In this document: piece after piece, positions 25,669 through 34,747 of the stretch
How positions within the stretch are numbered: the first letter of the stretch is position 1
How the letters are laid out: every line of letters begins with the position of its first letter
Assembly: GCF_000714815.1 (NCBI RefSeq)
Contig: NZ_JMIH01000023.1
Coordinates: 372,001 to 436,000 of the forward strand
Reading direction: 5' to 3'
Source: Anditalea andensis
Lineage (GTDB): Bacteria; Bacteroidota; Bacteroidia; Cytophagales; Cyclobacteriaceae
DNA length: 64,000 nucleotides
Program-made: the position numbers and the translations under genes
Notes under the pieces: model-generated
What the model saw: the letters and a program-made list of their open reading frames with translations, nothing else
Database searches by the model: none
Told to the model about the DNA's origin: nothing

Positions 25669-27390
25669 TCAAAACCTTCCTGTATACCCCACATGAATTC
25701 TAGAATAATTTAATGCAAGGGGCTGGGCACCCGAATGGCCTACAGCATATATAAATTGTAACATCCCGCCTGCAGTTTCCATATTTAAACCTGATCCGAA
25801 AGAATAAGGCCGCTCATTAATTCTTGATGAAAATTTATTGGTTATATTTCCCATATCTGCAAAAATCAATAAATAAGAGTAGTTGTCAAAATAAAATCTA
25901 GGTTCTATGTTAGTATAAATATATTTGTTGGCAAAAAAAAAGTTCTCGTTAAAGCCCCTAATACTTTTCAACCCTCCCAATCGATACAAATCATTCCACA
26001 ATAAATTGCCACCTTCTATTTTCCCAGCATTTAATCCGGTCATTATTGCTAATTTTTGAGAAAGAAAAATATACTTGGAAGATCGAACTGTAATATAATA
26101 CTGTACCTCATTAAGTTTTATTCCATTATAAAAAGTATCTGGCAAACCTACATTCTGAAGTATCTTCTTATTCCCTATAGCAAAATCCAAAAGGGAAAAC
26201 CAACCCCTTCTAGGAAATATCAAATCATCTAAACAGTTCAAATTTATGCGAAATCCATAATTATTATATCTAAAGTCAGCTAAATTTGGAAAATTTCCTG
26301 TTTTATCATATTCAGACACTGCAAACAAATCACCTGCTTGCCTCCTGTTAACAAAACTAAAATAGGCCAATGGCGAAAGTCTGTAGCCCAGATCCAGTCT
26401 AAAATCCCTGTTTACAAATGAAGTGTCTTCCTTTAAAATAAATAAAGAAGCTTTTACATCTATATAGGACCCTAGGATAAAAGGCTCTTCGGCAGTAAGC
26501 CTGATACTCTGTGAATAGGGATTCCATCTTCTCCATGCTATCCCATAATTCCTCCCTTTACCAGCTATATTATAGAGTGCCAAATCAAACTGACCTGTGA
26601 CCAGCCACTTACCTCCATTGTCATGAGGTAGGAATCCGATTACCCCATCCAAAACATTTATTTTTTTATCCAGAAGGGAAAGGTGCAACGTTGCTTCATT
26701 GTTTTGGAAAGTGATTTCGGGTACTCCCACCATCTTTATATATGGCAAATTTCTGATTGAAGCTATAGATTCGTTGATTCTTTTCTGTGAAAAAGGTGTA
26801 CCAGGTGCTATATGAAGTATTCTGGATAAGAAAACAGGGTCGGTTTTGCTTCCATTCCCGACCAACCTGATCGTGTCAAAGGTAATAAATGGACCCATGT
26901 CACAATGCAATGCCGCGGAAATTTGATTACCATCTTGGACCATATCTTCCAACTTCAAAGAAGCAAAAGGATAGCCATTATCCTCCAAGACTCGGATCAA
27001 TCCTTCGTATAAATCCGTGAGTTTCCTATAAGAAAAGGGCCTTCCAGTGAATAAATTTAGATTTAAACCACTTTTCGCTATGATCTGCGGGGGTACATTT
27101 CCTGGTTTTAATGCTCCCCAGCTATATAGCTCTCCGCTGTCGATGGAGACAGACAAACTATCTCCATAAAACTCCCTTTGCTTGATACTAACCTGTAAGT
27201 ATCCTTCAAGATAAAAATCTTCTATTATGGTATTGAGCATCTGCTCTCTAGAAAGGCTGTCCCGAAAAATCAACAATCCTCTATTATCCATGTTTCCAGG
27301 CACTCCATAATTCAGGTAATATAGGGACTCCTGGCACAGACATGGCACAGATATGAACAATAAAATCATTATGAAAAAATAGCGGTACAA
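25669..27390 (-). CDS. Omp85/BamA-like outer-membrane protein
   Basis: A 573-aa protein with a signal peptide, POTRA-like repeats (about 45-100, 105-160 and 165-235; note LTDLYEGLIRVLEDNGYPFA and RINESIASIRNLPYIKMVG) and a C-terminal 16-strand-type barrel with the RGWFSLLDF and LGGLKSIRGFNENFFF segments; the last carries the Omp85 R-G-F lid-lock signature. It is smaller than BamA (about 800 aa) and closer to TamA/TpsB-like members. No ATG precedes the first signal residues: the start is TTG at 27390, or ATG at 27369. It diverges from hemW. Confidence 0.85.
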   Translation of the reverse strand: MYRYFFIMILLFISVPCLCQESLYYLNYGVPGNMDNRGLLIFRDSLSREQMLNTIIEDFYLEGYLQVSIKQREFYGDSLSVSIDSGELYSWGALKPGNVPPQIIAKSGLNLNLFTGRPFSYRKLTDLYEGLIRVLEDNGYPFASLKLEDMVQDGNQISAALHCDMGPFITFDTIRLVGNGSKTDPVFLSRILHIAPGTPFSQKRINESIASIRNLPYIKMVGVPEITFQNNEATLHLSLLDKKINVLDGVIGFLPHDNGGKWLVTGQFDLALYNIAGKGRNYGIAWRRWNPYSQSIRLTAEEPFILGSYIDVKASLFILKEDTSFVNRDFRLDLGYRLSPLAYFSFVNRRQAGDLFAVSEYDKTGNFPNLADFRYNNYGFRINLNCLDDLIFPRRGWFSLLDFAIGNKKILQNVGLPDTFYNGIKLNEVQYYITVRSSKYIFLSQKLAIMTGLNAGKIEGGNLLWNDLYRLGGLKSIRGFNENFFFANKYIYTNIEPRFYFDNYSYLLIFADMGNITNKFSSRINERPYSFGSGLNMETAGGMLQFIYAVGHSGAQPLALNYSRIHVGYTGRF

Positions 27391-27435
27391 AATAAGTCAG
27401 TTGAATGGTGTATCTTTACATATAAATATAAGCAA

Positions 27436-28560
27436 TTGTCCGGAATTTATCTCCATATCCCTTTCTGTAAACAGGCATGTCATTATTGTGATTTCCACTT
27501 CAGTACCAGTACTTTGATGGTGGATTCAGTAGTCGAGATGATATGTAAAGAGCTCATCATGCGCAGGAATTATCTTAAAGGGGACCCAGTGGTGGAAACG
27601 ATTTACTTTGGGGGAGGCACTCCTTCCCTTTTAAATCTAAATCAGATAGAAAAAATTTTAAATACCATTTATAAAAATTATTCCCTGGATCTGAAAGAGA
27701 TTACTATAGAAACTAATCCCGATGATCTTTCAAATGAAAAACTAGCTGGACTAAATCATTTAGGTTTTGATAGGCTGAGCATAGGAATTCAGAGTTTCCA
27801 TGATAACGTGCTAAAGTTTTATAACAGAGCCCATAATGCCCGTGAATCATTGGAGAGTATAGCTATGGCCAGAGAGCATGGGTTTGAGAAGCTGAGTATA
27901 GATCTTATGTATGGTTTTCCATATGCAGATCATTCTCTCTGGATAAGCGACCTGCAGTTGGCATTGACCATAGATCCAGGTCATATCAGTAGCTATTGCC
28001 TTACCATAGAGCCTCAAACTGCTTTGGGCAAATGGACTGAGAAAGGAAAATACTTACCCACCACGGATGATTTCAATGCCGATCAATTTGAAATCATGCA
28101 GGCCAAAATGAAAGAAGCAGGTTATATCCAATACGAGATATCTAATTTTGCGAAGCCTCATGCATTTGCTGTTCATAACAGCAACTACTGGAAGGGCGTA
28201 TCTTACCTGGGCATAGGCCCAAGTGCCCATTCTTATGACGGTCAAAGCAGACAGCATAATGTAGCCAATAATGTAAAATATGTCAAAGGTCTCATGGCAA
28301 ATGAACTCATTTCAGAAATTGATCGTCTGGAAAGAGAAGAAATCATCAATGAATACCTGCTTACTTCTATCAGGACCATCTGGGGTACCGATCTACGGTT
28401 GATTCAGGACCGGTATCAATTTGACCTTAAGTATAAAAAAGAAAAGGAGCTGAACCTATTTCATAAAGAGGGTCTGCTGGTCCTGGAGGATGAAAAAATA
28501 ATCCTGACAGAAAAAGGAAGAATTTTAGCCGACAGTATAGCTGAGAAGCTTTTTGTTTAA
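27436..28560 (+). CDS. hemW: Radical SAM heme chaperone HemW
   Basis: A 374-aa radical-SAM protein of the HemN-like family now known as a heme chaperone (HemW) rather than coproporphyrinogen oxidase. The cluster motif is C11-x3-C15-x2-C18 in PFCKQACHYCDF, followed by the SAM-binding IYFGGGTPSLL and GFDRLSIGIQSF. HemN-specific N-terminal extension is absent. The start must be the TTG at 27436 because the cluster motif lies within 11 codons and no upstream ATG exists. It partly overlaps the next reading frame and diverges from the Omp85-like gene with a 45-nt gap. Confidence 0.93.
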   Translation: MSGIYLHIPFCKQACHYCDFHFSTSTLMVDSVVEMICKELIMRRNYLKGDPVVETIYFGGGTPSLLNLNQIEKILNTIYKNYSLDLKEITIETNPDDLSNEKLAGLNHLGFDRLSIGIQSFHDNVLKFYNRAHNARESLESIAMAREHGFEKLSIDLMYGFPYADHSLWISDLQLALTIDPGHISSYCLTIEPQTALGKWTEKGKYLPTTDDFNADQFEIMQAKMKEAGYIQYEISNFAKPHAFAVHNSNYWKGVSYLGIGPSAHSYDGQSRQHNVANNVKYVKGLMANELISEIDRLEREEIINEYLLTSIRTIWGTDLRLIQDRYQFDLKYKKEKELNLFHKEGLLVLEDEKIILTEKGRILADSIAEKLFV

Positions 28561-28573
28561 GTTAACTTTACAT

Positions 28574-28888
28574 ATGCAGTACTACAAAGACTACACTACC
28601 AGAAATAAGAATACCTCCCCTCTCAAAGAAGTTTTTGAAGAACTTCTGCAGACATATAAATTAAAGGACAGGTTTAACGAAAGAAAAGTGATCAGCTCAT
28701 GGGAAGAGCTCATGGGAAAAACAGTAGCATCCAGGACCACTGGTTTATATATTAAAGATAAAAAACTTTATGTGAAACTATCCTCAGGTGCTATCAAAAA
28801 TGAGCTGATCATGAACCGGACTAAAGTAATGGCGCTTATAGATGAAAAGTTTGGCAAAGGGACTATTCAGGAGTTGGTATTTCAATAA
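28574..28888 (+). CDS. DUF721 (DciA-like) protein
   Basis: A 104-aa protein of the DUF721 family, which includes DciA, the ancestral loader of the replicative helicase DnaB. The conserved core WEELMGKTVASRTTGLYIKD and KLYVKLSSGAIKNELIM matches the family's W..lvG..ia..t and v.v.s..w..eL patterns. The ATG at 28574 lies 13 nt after the hemW stop; an upstream TTG (28553) overlapping hemW is less likely. The stop codon lies within a strong terminator. Confidence 0.85.
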   Translation: MQYYKDYTTRNKNTSPLKEVFEELLQTYKLKDRFNERKVISSWEELMGKTVASRTTGLYIKDKKLYVKLSSGAIKNELIMNRTKVMALIDEKFGKGTIQELVFQ

Positions 28889-28921
28889 CAATGCAATGGC
28901 TTTTGCCATTGCATTGTTATT
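28884..28921 (+). terminator. Strong hairpin terminator after the DUF721 gene
   Basis: A perfect 17-bp stem with a TTTT loop that starts within the DUF721 stop region; the arm reads AATAACAATGCAATGGC. T-rich sequence (TTGCTATTATTCTTTTTCTT) follows. It also lies downstream of the converging DUF4197 gene. Confidence 0.8.
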
Positions 28922-28983
28922 TGCTATTATTCTTTTTCTTAGAAATATAGATCCAACTGTATTACTAAAGTAATCGATAAACC

Positions 28984-29709
28984 TTACCTATTATCCTGTA
29001 CGGCAAAGACCCTTCTCATCAAAGCTGAGGTTCTCTGAAGAGGATTTTCCCTAATATTCCTCTCTTCCTCCGCGACCAATGTAAACAGGCCATCTATAGC
29101 CCTATCTGTTACATACTGATTTAAATCCGGATCAACCTTACGGCTGGTAGTAGGCAGTGCATTATACGCTCTTACCAGATCAGAATAGTATCTGGTAGCG
29201 CCTACCTTTTCCAAGGATTCCTGTACCCTAGGCATAAATAAGGCTGTCAACTGATCACTGGTAGTTCTCCTCAGATATGTGGTGGCCGCATCCTGGTCAC
29301 CTCTCAGGATAGACCACGCATCATCTACAGTCAGCTGACGTATAGCTGAGACAAATATGGGCAGTGCTTCCCGGGCTGCATTTTCAGCACCTCTGTTTAT
29401 GGTCAGGATGACTCTATCCACTTCATTTCCCAATCCCAGCTGTCTCATAGTAGACTCCACCCTTCTCAAATCTTCCGGCAAAGGGATTCTTATGCGTTCA
29501 TTTCTAAAAAAACCATCTTCGGCTGAGGCCTTTTCAGAGCCGGTAGAAATCCCCTGTACCAAAGCTTCCTTCAAGCCGTTTGATACATCTCGATCAGATA
29601 GGGTGGCCTCTCCTGCTCCACGTAATATACCTCCTATATCTGCACCTGTACAGGCTGCAAGTCCGGCTATAAGTATATAAACTGGAAAATAAATTAGCGA
29701 TTTCTTCAT
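28984..29709 (-). CDS. DUF4197 lipoprotein
   Basis: A 241-aa exported protein. The N-terminus has a lipobox-like LAAC (C20), and the mature part matches DUF4197: NGLKEALVQG, IRIPLPEDLRRVE, then LTVDDAWSILRGDQDAATTYLR. The fold is predicted mostly helical. Function is unknown; members are common in Bacteroidota and Proteobacteria. It stands alone between the DUF721 terminator and the divergent SpoIIE-phosphatase gene. Confidence 0.88.
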   Translation of the reverse strand: MKKSLIYFPVYILIAGLAACTGADIGGILRGAGEATLSDRDVSNGLKEALVQGISTGSEKASAEDGFFRNERIRIPLPEDLRRVESTMRQLGLGNEVDRVILTINRGAENAAREALPIFVSAIRQLTVDDAWSILRGDQDAATTYLRRTTSDQLTALFMPRVQESLEKVGATRYYSDLVRAYNALPTTSRKVDPDLNQYVTDRAIDGLFTLVAEEERNIRENPLQRTSALMRRVFAVQDNR

Positions 29710-29799
29710 TTGGATACTCGTTTTTTAATGTTGTAAAAAAGGAAAATCATTCAAGCAAAAATTCAGCTAGATTACGTATTATTGTGCTAGTTATCTTAT

Positions 29800-31863
29800 A
29801 TGTTTAAAATATTTCACTTAAATATCGGCAAGATTACATTATTGGTAGCCATTTTAACTTGGTTATCCTTGCTATTTGTAAACCTTACCCGACTATTTGG
29901 CGCGATGAATCAAATGGATGCTGGTGTTTCGGAAGAATTCACATGGATCCTTCAGATCATATTTTTTATCATGGTGTACCTGTTTTATAACCACCATATC
30001 AATAGAAATGGCGATCCTGGTTTTTTAAATAATATATGGAAAGGGACATCCACAGGGCTTTTTGCTGTAGGCATAGCATTGATCACTGAATTTTTTTACT
30101 ACCTGCTGGGTAACAGCAGACTCTCTGATGATCCACTGCTGAGAAATTTCTTCTACCATCTGAATTTTGGCTTTACTACAGTTTTTTTGATTTCCATTTC
30201 TTTGATCTGGAGGTACCTCATATTATATCAAAAAGATAAAAATGTAGTCCAGCAGTGGCAGGCCTTTGAAGTTATATTGCTGATCAGCATGTTTTTCGTG
30301 TTCTTCAATCAGGATTCTTTTAATTATAGTTTTCTTTTCGGTCTATTTCTTATATTAATCTTTGGAATCATTCTATCTGTCAATCTAAAGTGGATACCCT
30401 ATCTTACTTTCAAAGAAAAATGGAAATCCATACTTTACCTTTCCATCATCATTCTGTCCACAGGCTATCTTTTCTTTATCATAGTAAGATACAGTGAGCA
30501 CAATAGATTGCCCATAGAACTTACCGATAACATTTTCATATTGGGGCTATTTGGGTTTGTATTTATATATGCGCTATTCAGCTTTCTGGTAACTTTGTTC
30601 AACCTACCCACCTCCTCAGTCTTTGAACAAAAACTCACTGAAGCAATAAATTTTCAGCGGTTAAGCCAGTCTATTCAGCCAGGTCAGAGCGAGAGTCAGG
30701 TACTGGACATTCTTATGGACAGCTGCATGAGCGCGGCATATGTAGACGCTGCATGGCTCGAATTACATCCGGAAACTGATGCGCCCCACATCATTCATCA
30801 GCGCTTTATCCAAGATGAAGAAAGAATAGAATTAGAACAATTCCTGAAAGAAAACAGACCATTTAAAGATTTTTTAGATAGAAATAACGGGAAATCTTTT
30901 GAATACATTTCAGGGAAGATCAATCACATCAATTATAAATCTGCTCTCATTGTCCCCATAAAAATCAATAAAACCGTATTAGGCTATATCTATCTGGTAA
31001 AAGAAGTTAAAGATGGCTTCAATAAAGAAATGATCAATATAATAGCCACATTCGTGGGACAGGCCAGCATTTCTGTGGAAAACCACAAGCTGCTCAATGA
31101 GGCTATAAAAAACGAGCGGTACAAAGAAGAACTAAAAATAGCCCAAAGGGTTCAGAGAAGCTTATTGCCTGCCCATCTGCATAGTAATGATCATTTTGAA
31201 ATAGCGGGGATATCTGAAGCCGCTGATGAGGTGGGGGGTGATTATTACGAAACCTATCAGTATACAGCAGACCAATTTGCCATCATTATAGGAGATGTAT
31301 CCGGCAAAGGTACTTCCGCTGCCTTTAACATGGCACAGATGAAAGGCGTGTTCCATAGTCTGGTCCAACTTGAATTGTCTCCATCAGAATTTTTGACCAA
31401 AGCAAACGGTGCATTGAGCAACTGCCTGGAAAAAAACCATTTCATCACTACTACTTACTACTTATTAGACACTTCTGCCAGAAGCATTAAGTTCAGTAGA
31501 GCCGGCCACTGTCCCACTTTATATCATTGTGCTAAAACCAACACCTCCAGATATTTAAAGACAGAAGGACTTGGTTTAGGAATATTACGCAACAGTCAGT
31601 ACGAAAAATTCGTAAATGAAAACTACTTGGAATATAGCGCCGGAGATATCATGGTCATGTACACTGATGGTATAGTGGAAGCTAAAAACCGAGAAAACAA
31701 AGAATTTGGATATGAAAATCTGCTAAATGTTTTACAAACGAACCCTGATTTATGCCCAAATGAAATAGTAAACAAAATCATCAGTAGTGTGTATGAATTT
31801 ATTGGGCAGACCACAATGCCCGATGATGATTACTCTATTCTGGTAATAAAATTTTTAAAATAA
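29800..31863 (+). CDS. Membrane GAF-PP2C (SpoIIE/RsbU-type) serine phosphatase
   Basis: A 687-aa signalling phosphatase. Six to seven transmembrane helices occupy about residues 10-265, a GAF domain follows (about 285-425), then a short coiled linker with the RsbU-like IAQRVQRSLLP and a PP2C/SpoIIE domain (about 460-687). Metal-binding motifs are intact: GGDYYE, GDVSGKGTSAA, MYTDGIVEA and PDDDYSI. It should dephosphorylate the STAS protein encoded 31 nt downstream. The first gene of an RsbU-V-W-like set. Confidence 0.92.
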   Translation: MFKIFHLNIGKITLLVAILTWLSLLFVNLTRLFGAMNQMDAGVSEEFTWILQIIFFIMVYLFYNHHINRNGDPGFLNNIWKGTSTGLFAVGIALITEFFYYLLGNSRLSDDPLLRNFFYHLNFGFTTVFLISISLIWRYLILYQKDKNVVQQWQAFEVILLISMFFVFFNQDSFNYSFLFGLFLILIFGIILSVNLKWIPYLTFKEKWKSILYLSIIILSTGYLFFIIVRYSEHNRLPIELTDNIFILGLFGFVFIYALFSFLVTLFNLPTSSVFEQKLTEAINFQRLSQSIQPGQSESQVLDILMDSCMSAAYVDAAWLELHPETDAPHIIHQRFIQDEERIELEQFLKENRPFKDFLDRNNGKSFEYISGKINHINYKSALIVPIKINKTVLGYIYLVKEVKDGFNKEMINIIATFVGQASISVENHKLLNEAIKNERYKEELKIAQRVQRSLLPAHLHSNDHFEIAGISEAADEVGGDYYETYQYTADQFAIIIGDVSGKGTSAAFNMAQMKGVFHSLVQLELSPSEFLTKANGALSNCLEKNHFITTTYYLLDTSARSIKFSRAGHCPTLYHCAKTNTSRYLKTEGLGLGILRNSQYEKFVNENYLEYSAGDIMVMYTDGIVEAKNRENKEFGYENLLNVLQTNPDLCPNEIVNKIISSVYEFIGQTTMPDDDYSILVIKFLK

Positions 31864-31894
31864 ACCATTACAGTTCAATAGCGTATAACAAACT

Positions 31895-32236
31895 ATGTTG
31901 CAGATTGATATAAGAGAGGAAAATGGACATGTCATATTAGTATTGACAGGCGAAGTGGATGCAAGCAATTCTGTAGACCTGGATAATGCCATTCAGGGGC
32001 TTATCCAGCCCAAGAAAAAAATCATCATGGATGGCAGCGCCCTAGAATACATATCGTCTGCCGGACTGGGTGTTTTTATGTCCTATCTGGAGGAATTTGA
32101 AACCAATGAAATACAGTTTGTCATAATAGGATTAAACTCAAAAGTTTTTAACGTTTTTCATATTCTAGGGTTGGACCAACTGATAACCATTAAAACGAAT
32201 AAAGAAGAAGCACTTCAAGAACTTTATGAGGCATAA
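31895..32236 (+). CDS. STAS-domain anti-sigma factor antagonist (RsbV/SpoIIAA-like)
   Basis: A 113-aa single-domain STAS protein. The phosphoacceptor loop reads EYISSAGLGVFM, and by alignment with SpoIIAA/RsbV the target serine is S55. In its dephosphorylated form such a protein sequesters the partner kinase. It overlaps the kinase gene by 11 nt, the usual coupling that keeps kinase and antagonist balanced. Confidence 0.92.
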   Translation: MLQIDIREENGHVILVLTGEVDASNSVDLDNAIQGLIQPKKKIIMDGSALEYISSAGLGVFMSYLEEFETNEIQFVIIGLNSKVFNVFHILGLDQLITIKTNKEEALQELYEA

Positions 32237-32642
32237 AATTAAATTAAACTGTGAAAAAAGCAGATTGGTGGACCTTAGAGCTTTCTTAAATAAAGTACTT
32301 TCAAAAACCACCCTTTCTGAAATTACCAAAAACCAAGTGATCCTGGCAGTAGATGAAGTATGCGCTAACCTTATCATTCATTCTCATGATTGTAATCCTT
32401 CTGATCAGATAGCTTTAGAAGTAACCGAATCGGGAGATCAATTGGTGTTTGAGATAAAGGACCACGGTGAAGGATTCAATATATTGGAATATAAACAGCC
32501 TGAACTTAATGCAGTCAAAAAAGAAAGACGCAAAGGAGGATTGGGTATAATATTAGTGAGGAAAATCATGGACAATATAGAATTTGAATCCACCGGCAAT
32601 CAAAATACCTGTAGATTAATCAAGCTTATAAATTCCAAATAA
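32226..32642 (+). CDS. Anti-sigma-type serine kinase (RsbW/SpoIIAB-like)
   Basis: A 138-aa GHKL (HATPase_c) kinase. The N-box is AVDEVCANLIIHSH, the G1 box IKDHGEGFN and the G2 box KGGLGIILVRKIMD; all ATP-binding residues look intact. It would phosphorylate the STAS protein and hold or release an effector. No sigma factor or other obvious effector is encoded next to it, so the target is unknown. Confidence 0.92.
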   Translation: MRHKIKLNCEKSRLVDLRAFLNKVLSKTTLSEITKNQVILAVDEVCANLIIHSHDCNPSDQIALEVTESGDQLVFEIKDHGEGFNILEYKQPELNAVKKERRKGGLGIILVRKIMDNIEFESTGNQNTCRLIKLINSK

Positions 32643-32734
32643 TTGTTAATTATTGCGATATATCCCTTCCGAACCCTATTTTTATTCTATTTAATTTGTA
32701 ACATTGCACTATCATTTTCGGCAAGCCATATCAT

Positions 32735-34747
32735 ATGAAAATTAAGTATTTCCATTTCCTTATCCTTGGAGGCATGTTAGCTTGTGCACCCTCGGCTAAA
32801 GTAGGTACAGACACCCCGGATGTGACTTCAGCTGTCCCATTGGTCTCCATAGGAAATGAAAGGATATATGCAGATGAATTTTTATACATTTTGGAAAAAA
32901 GCCAACAGCTGCAGTCTGGTGAAGAAAAATCCTCAAGGGCTACTTTTGATAAAAACCTGGACCTTTTTATAAATTATCGGCTTAAGGTAAAAGAGGCTGA
33001 GGCTATGGGCATGGCAGAGTCAGAAGAATTTGACAAAGAATTTACCATTTTTAAAGAAGACCTTAAAAAGCCTTTTCTCATCAAAAATTCCCTACAGGAA
33101 GGTGAGCTACAAAAGGCTTATTATCGTTCCAAAGAAATTCTCAAAGCAAGCCATATACTTCTACAATTCCCTAATAATGCCAGTGTGGAAGATTCTATAG
33201 CTGTATATAATATGGCTTTAAAGATTAAAAAAGAAGCTGAGGAAGGAGCCGATTTTAATGACCTTGCCTATGAGCATTCTGACGATCCCTCCGCAAAACA
33301 AAACCGTGGAGATCTTGGATACTTCTCTGCCCTGCAGATGGTTCACCCATTTGAAGATGCTGCATATGAACTTAGTGTTGGTAGCATATCTGACCCAGTA
33401 CTCACCTCATTTGGTTATCATATCATCAAACTGGAAGACCGAAAACTTAATAAGGGTGAAATTAAAGTCTCCCATATACTGATCCGATTAAACCCCGCAG
33501 ATCCTGTCGCAGAAGATAGGGCGAAAAGAAAAATTACGGACATCTATACCGAACTTCAAAAAAACGAAAATTCCTGGGAAGAGGTAGCAAAAATTTATTC
33601 TGATGATCAAAATACCAAAGGTACAGGTGGGAAGCTTCCATGGTTTGGAGTAGGAGCTATTATACCTGAATTTGAAAAAGCTGCCTTTGCACTTAATGAG
33701 GTCGGTGAAATATCCTCCCCTGTAAAAACACCATATGGCTACCACATCATCAGACTGGAAGATACCAAACCCCTGGCCTCCTTCGAAGAATTGGAACCTA
33801 CGCTCAAATCAAGGATTTTAAGAGACAGCAGGTCTTCCCTCATACAGTCCCAAGTGGTAGCGATGCAAAAACAAAAATACGCATTTAAAGAAAATGCTGA
33901 ATTGGTAGCTGCTATAAAACCAATTATTGACCAATCCTTGGCCATAAGCTTGGAATCTGTGAAGCGTCAACTGGATGATCAGGGGCTGCTTGACACTTTA
34001 ATAATTTCTACAGAAAGTAAATCACAGCGCGTTAGCGACTTTATAAGGTTTATAGAAGCCGATCAGGCCATCGTCAGGACCGGACCTAATGAGTTCTTTA
34101 ACCCTTGGTATTCTAAATTTGTAGAAAAGATATTAGAACAGGTAGAAGAGGATGACTTAATGACCAATAACCGTGAATATCGACAACTGATTCAGGAATA
34201 TAGGGATGGTATACTGCTGTTCAGTCTTATGAATGAACAGGTTTGGCAAAAAGCTTTGGAAGATACCTTGGGCCAAAGAGAATTTTATGAATCACATATC
34301 GATCAATATCAGTGGAAGGAAAGAATTCCTGCTGTCATCATAGAGATGAATAAAGAAGAGCAGTTGGAAAAAATAAGGAGATTTCTTTCAGATAAGGATT
34401 ACAATGTCCGGTTAAAACCCAGATTGGAAGATCAGTTTCTAAATGACTATCCATCTCTGTTTACCGTTCAGGATGGAACTTATGAATATGAAAAGCATCC
34501 TTTGTTAAGTAAGGTTGATGTTCAGAAAAAAAACCATGAAATAAAGAATGGAGGTAGAACCCATTTCTTGATTTTGGGAAATGTACTTCCTGCTGGTCCC
34601 AGAAGGCTTTCAGAGACTACCGGAAAAGTAATCCAGGATTATCAGGAGTATCTGGATAAAAAAATGATAGCCGAATTGCGAGAAAAATACGTCATCCAAA
34701 TTAACGAGGATGAAAAAGAAAGAATATTTGAAATTGTCAAAGAATAA
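32735..34747 (+). CDS. SurA-like lipoprotein peptidyl-prolyl isomerase with two PpiC domains
   Basis: A 670-aa periplasmic chaperone/isomerase. Lipobox LACAP (C17) gives an outer-membrane or periplasmic anchor; a SurA-N-like helical part (about 35-130) precedes two parvulin domains (about 135-235, KASHILLQFP to FGYHIIKLED, and about 240-345, VSHILIRLNP to YGYHIIRLED). A long C-terminal region without a recognised domain follows. First of three overlapping chaperone-type genes; overlaps the next by 38 nt as written. Confidence 0.88.
   Translation: MKIKYFHFLILGGMLACAPSAKVGTDTPDVTSAVPLVSIGNERIYADEFLYILEKSQQLQSGEEKSSRATFDKNLDLFINYRLKVKEAEAMGMAESEEFDKEFTIFKEDLKKPFLIKNSLQEGELQKAYYRSKEILKASHILLQFPNNASVEDSIAVYNMALKIKKEAEEGADFNDLAYEHSDDPSAKQNRGDLGYFSALQMVHPFEDAAYELSVGSISDPVLTSFGYHIIKLEDRKLNKGEIKVSHILIRLNPADPVAEDRAKRKITDIYTELQKNENSWEEVAKIYSDDQNTKGTGGKLPWFGVGAIIPEFEKAAFALNEVGEISSPVKTPYGYHIIRLEDTKPLASFEELEPTLKSRILRDSRSSLIQSQVVAMQKQKYAFKENAELVAAIKPIIDQSLAISLESVKRQLDDQGLLDTLIISTESKSQRVSDFIRFIEADQAIVRTGPNEFFNPWYSKFVEKILEQVEEDDLMTNNREYRQLIQEYRDGILLFSLMNEQVWQKALEDTLGQREFYESHIDQYQWKERIPAVIIEMNKEEQLEKIRRFLSDKDYNVRLKPRLEDQFLNDYPSLFTVQDGTYEYEKHPLLSKVDVQKKNHEIKNGGRTHFLILGNVLPAGPRRLSETTGKVIQDYQEYLDKKMIAELREKYVIQINEDEKERIFEIVKE

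Noticed and set aside
27436-28560. Oxygen-independent coproporphyrinogen III oxidase (HemN)
   Set aside because: Short N-terminus and overall length (374 aa) fit HemW; HemN is about 450 aa with a longer N-terminal part.
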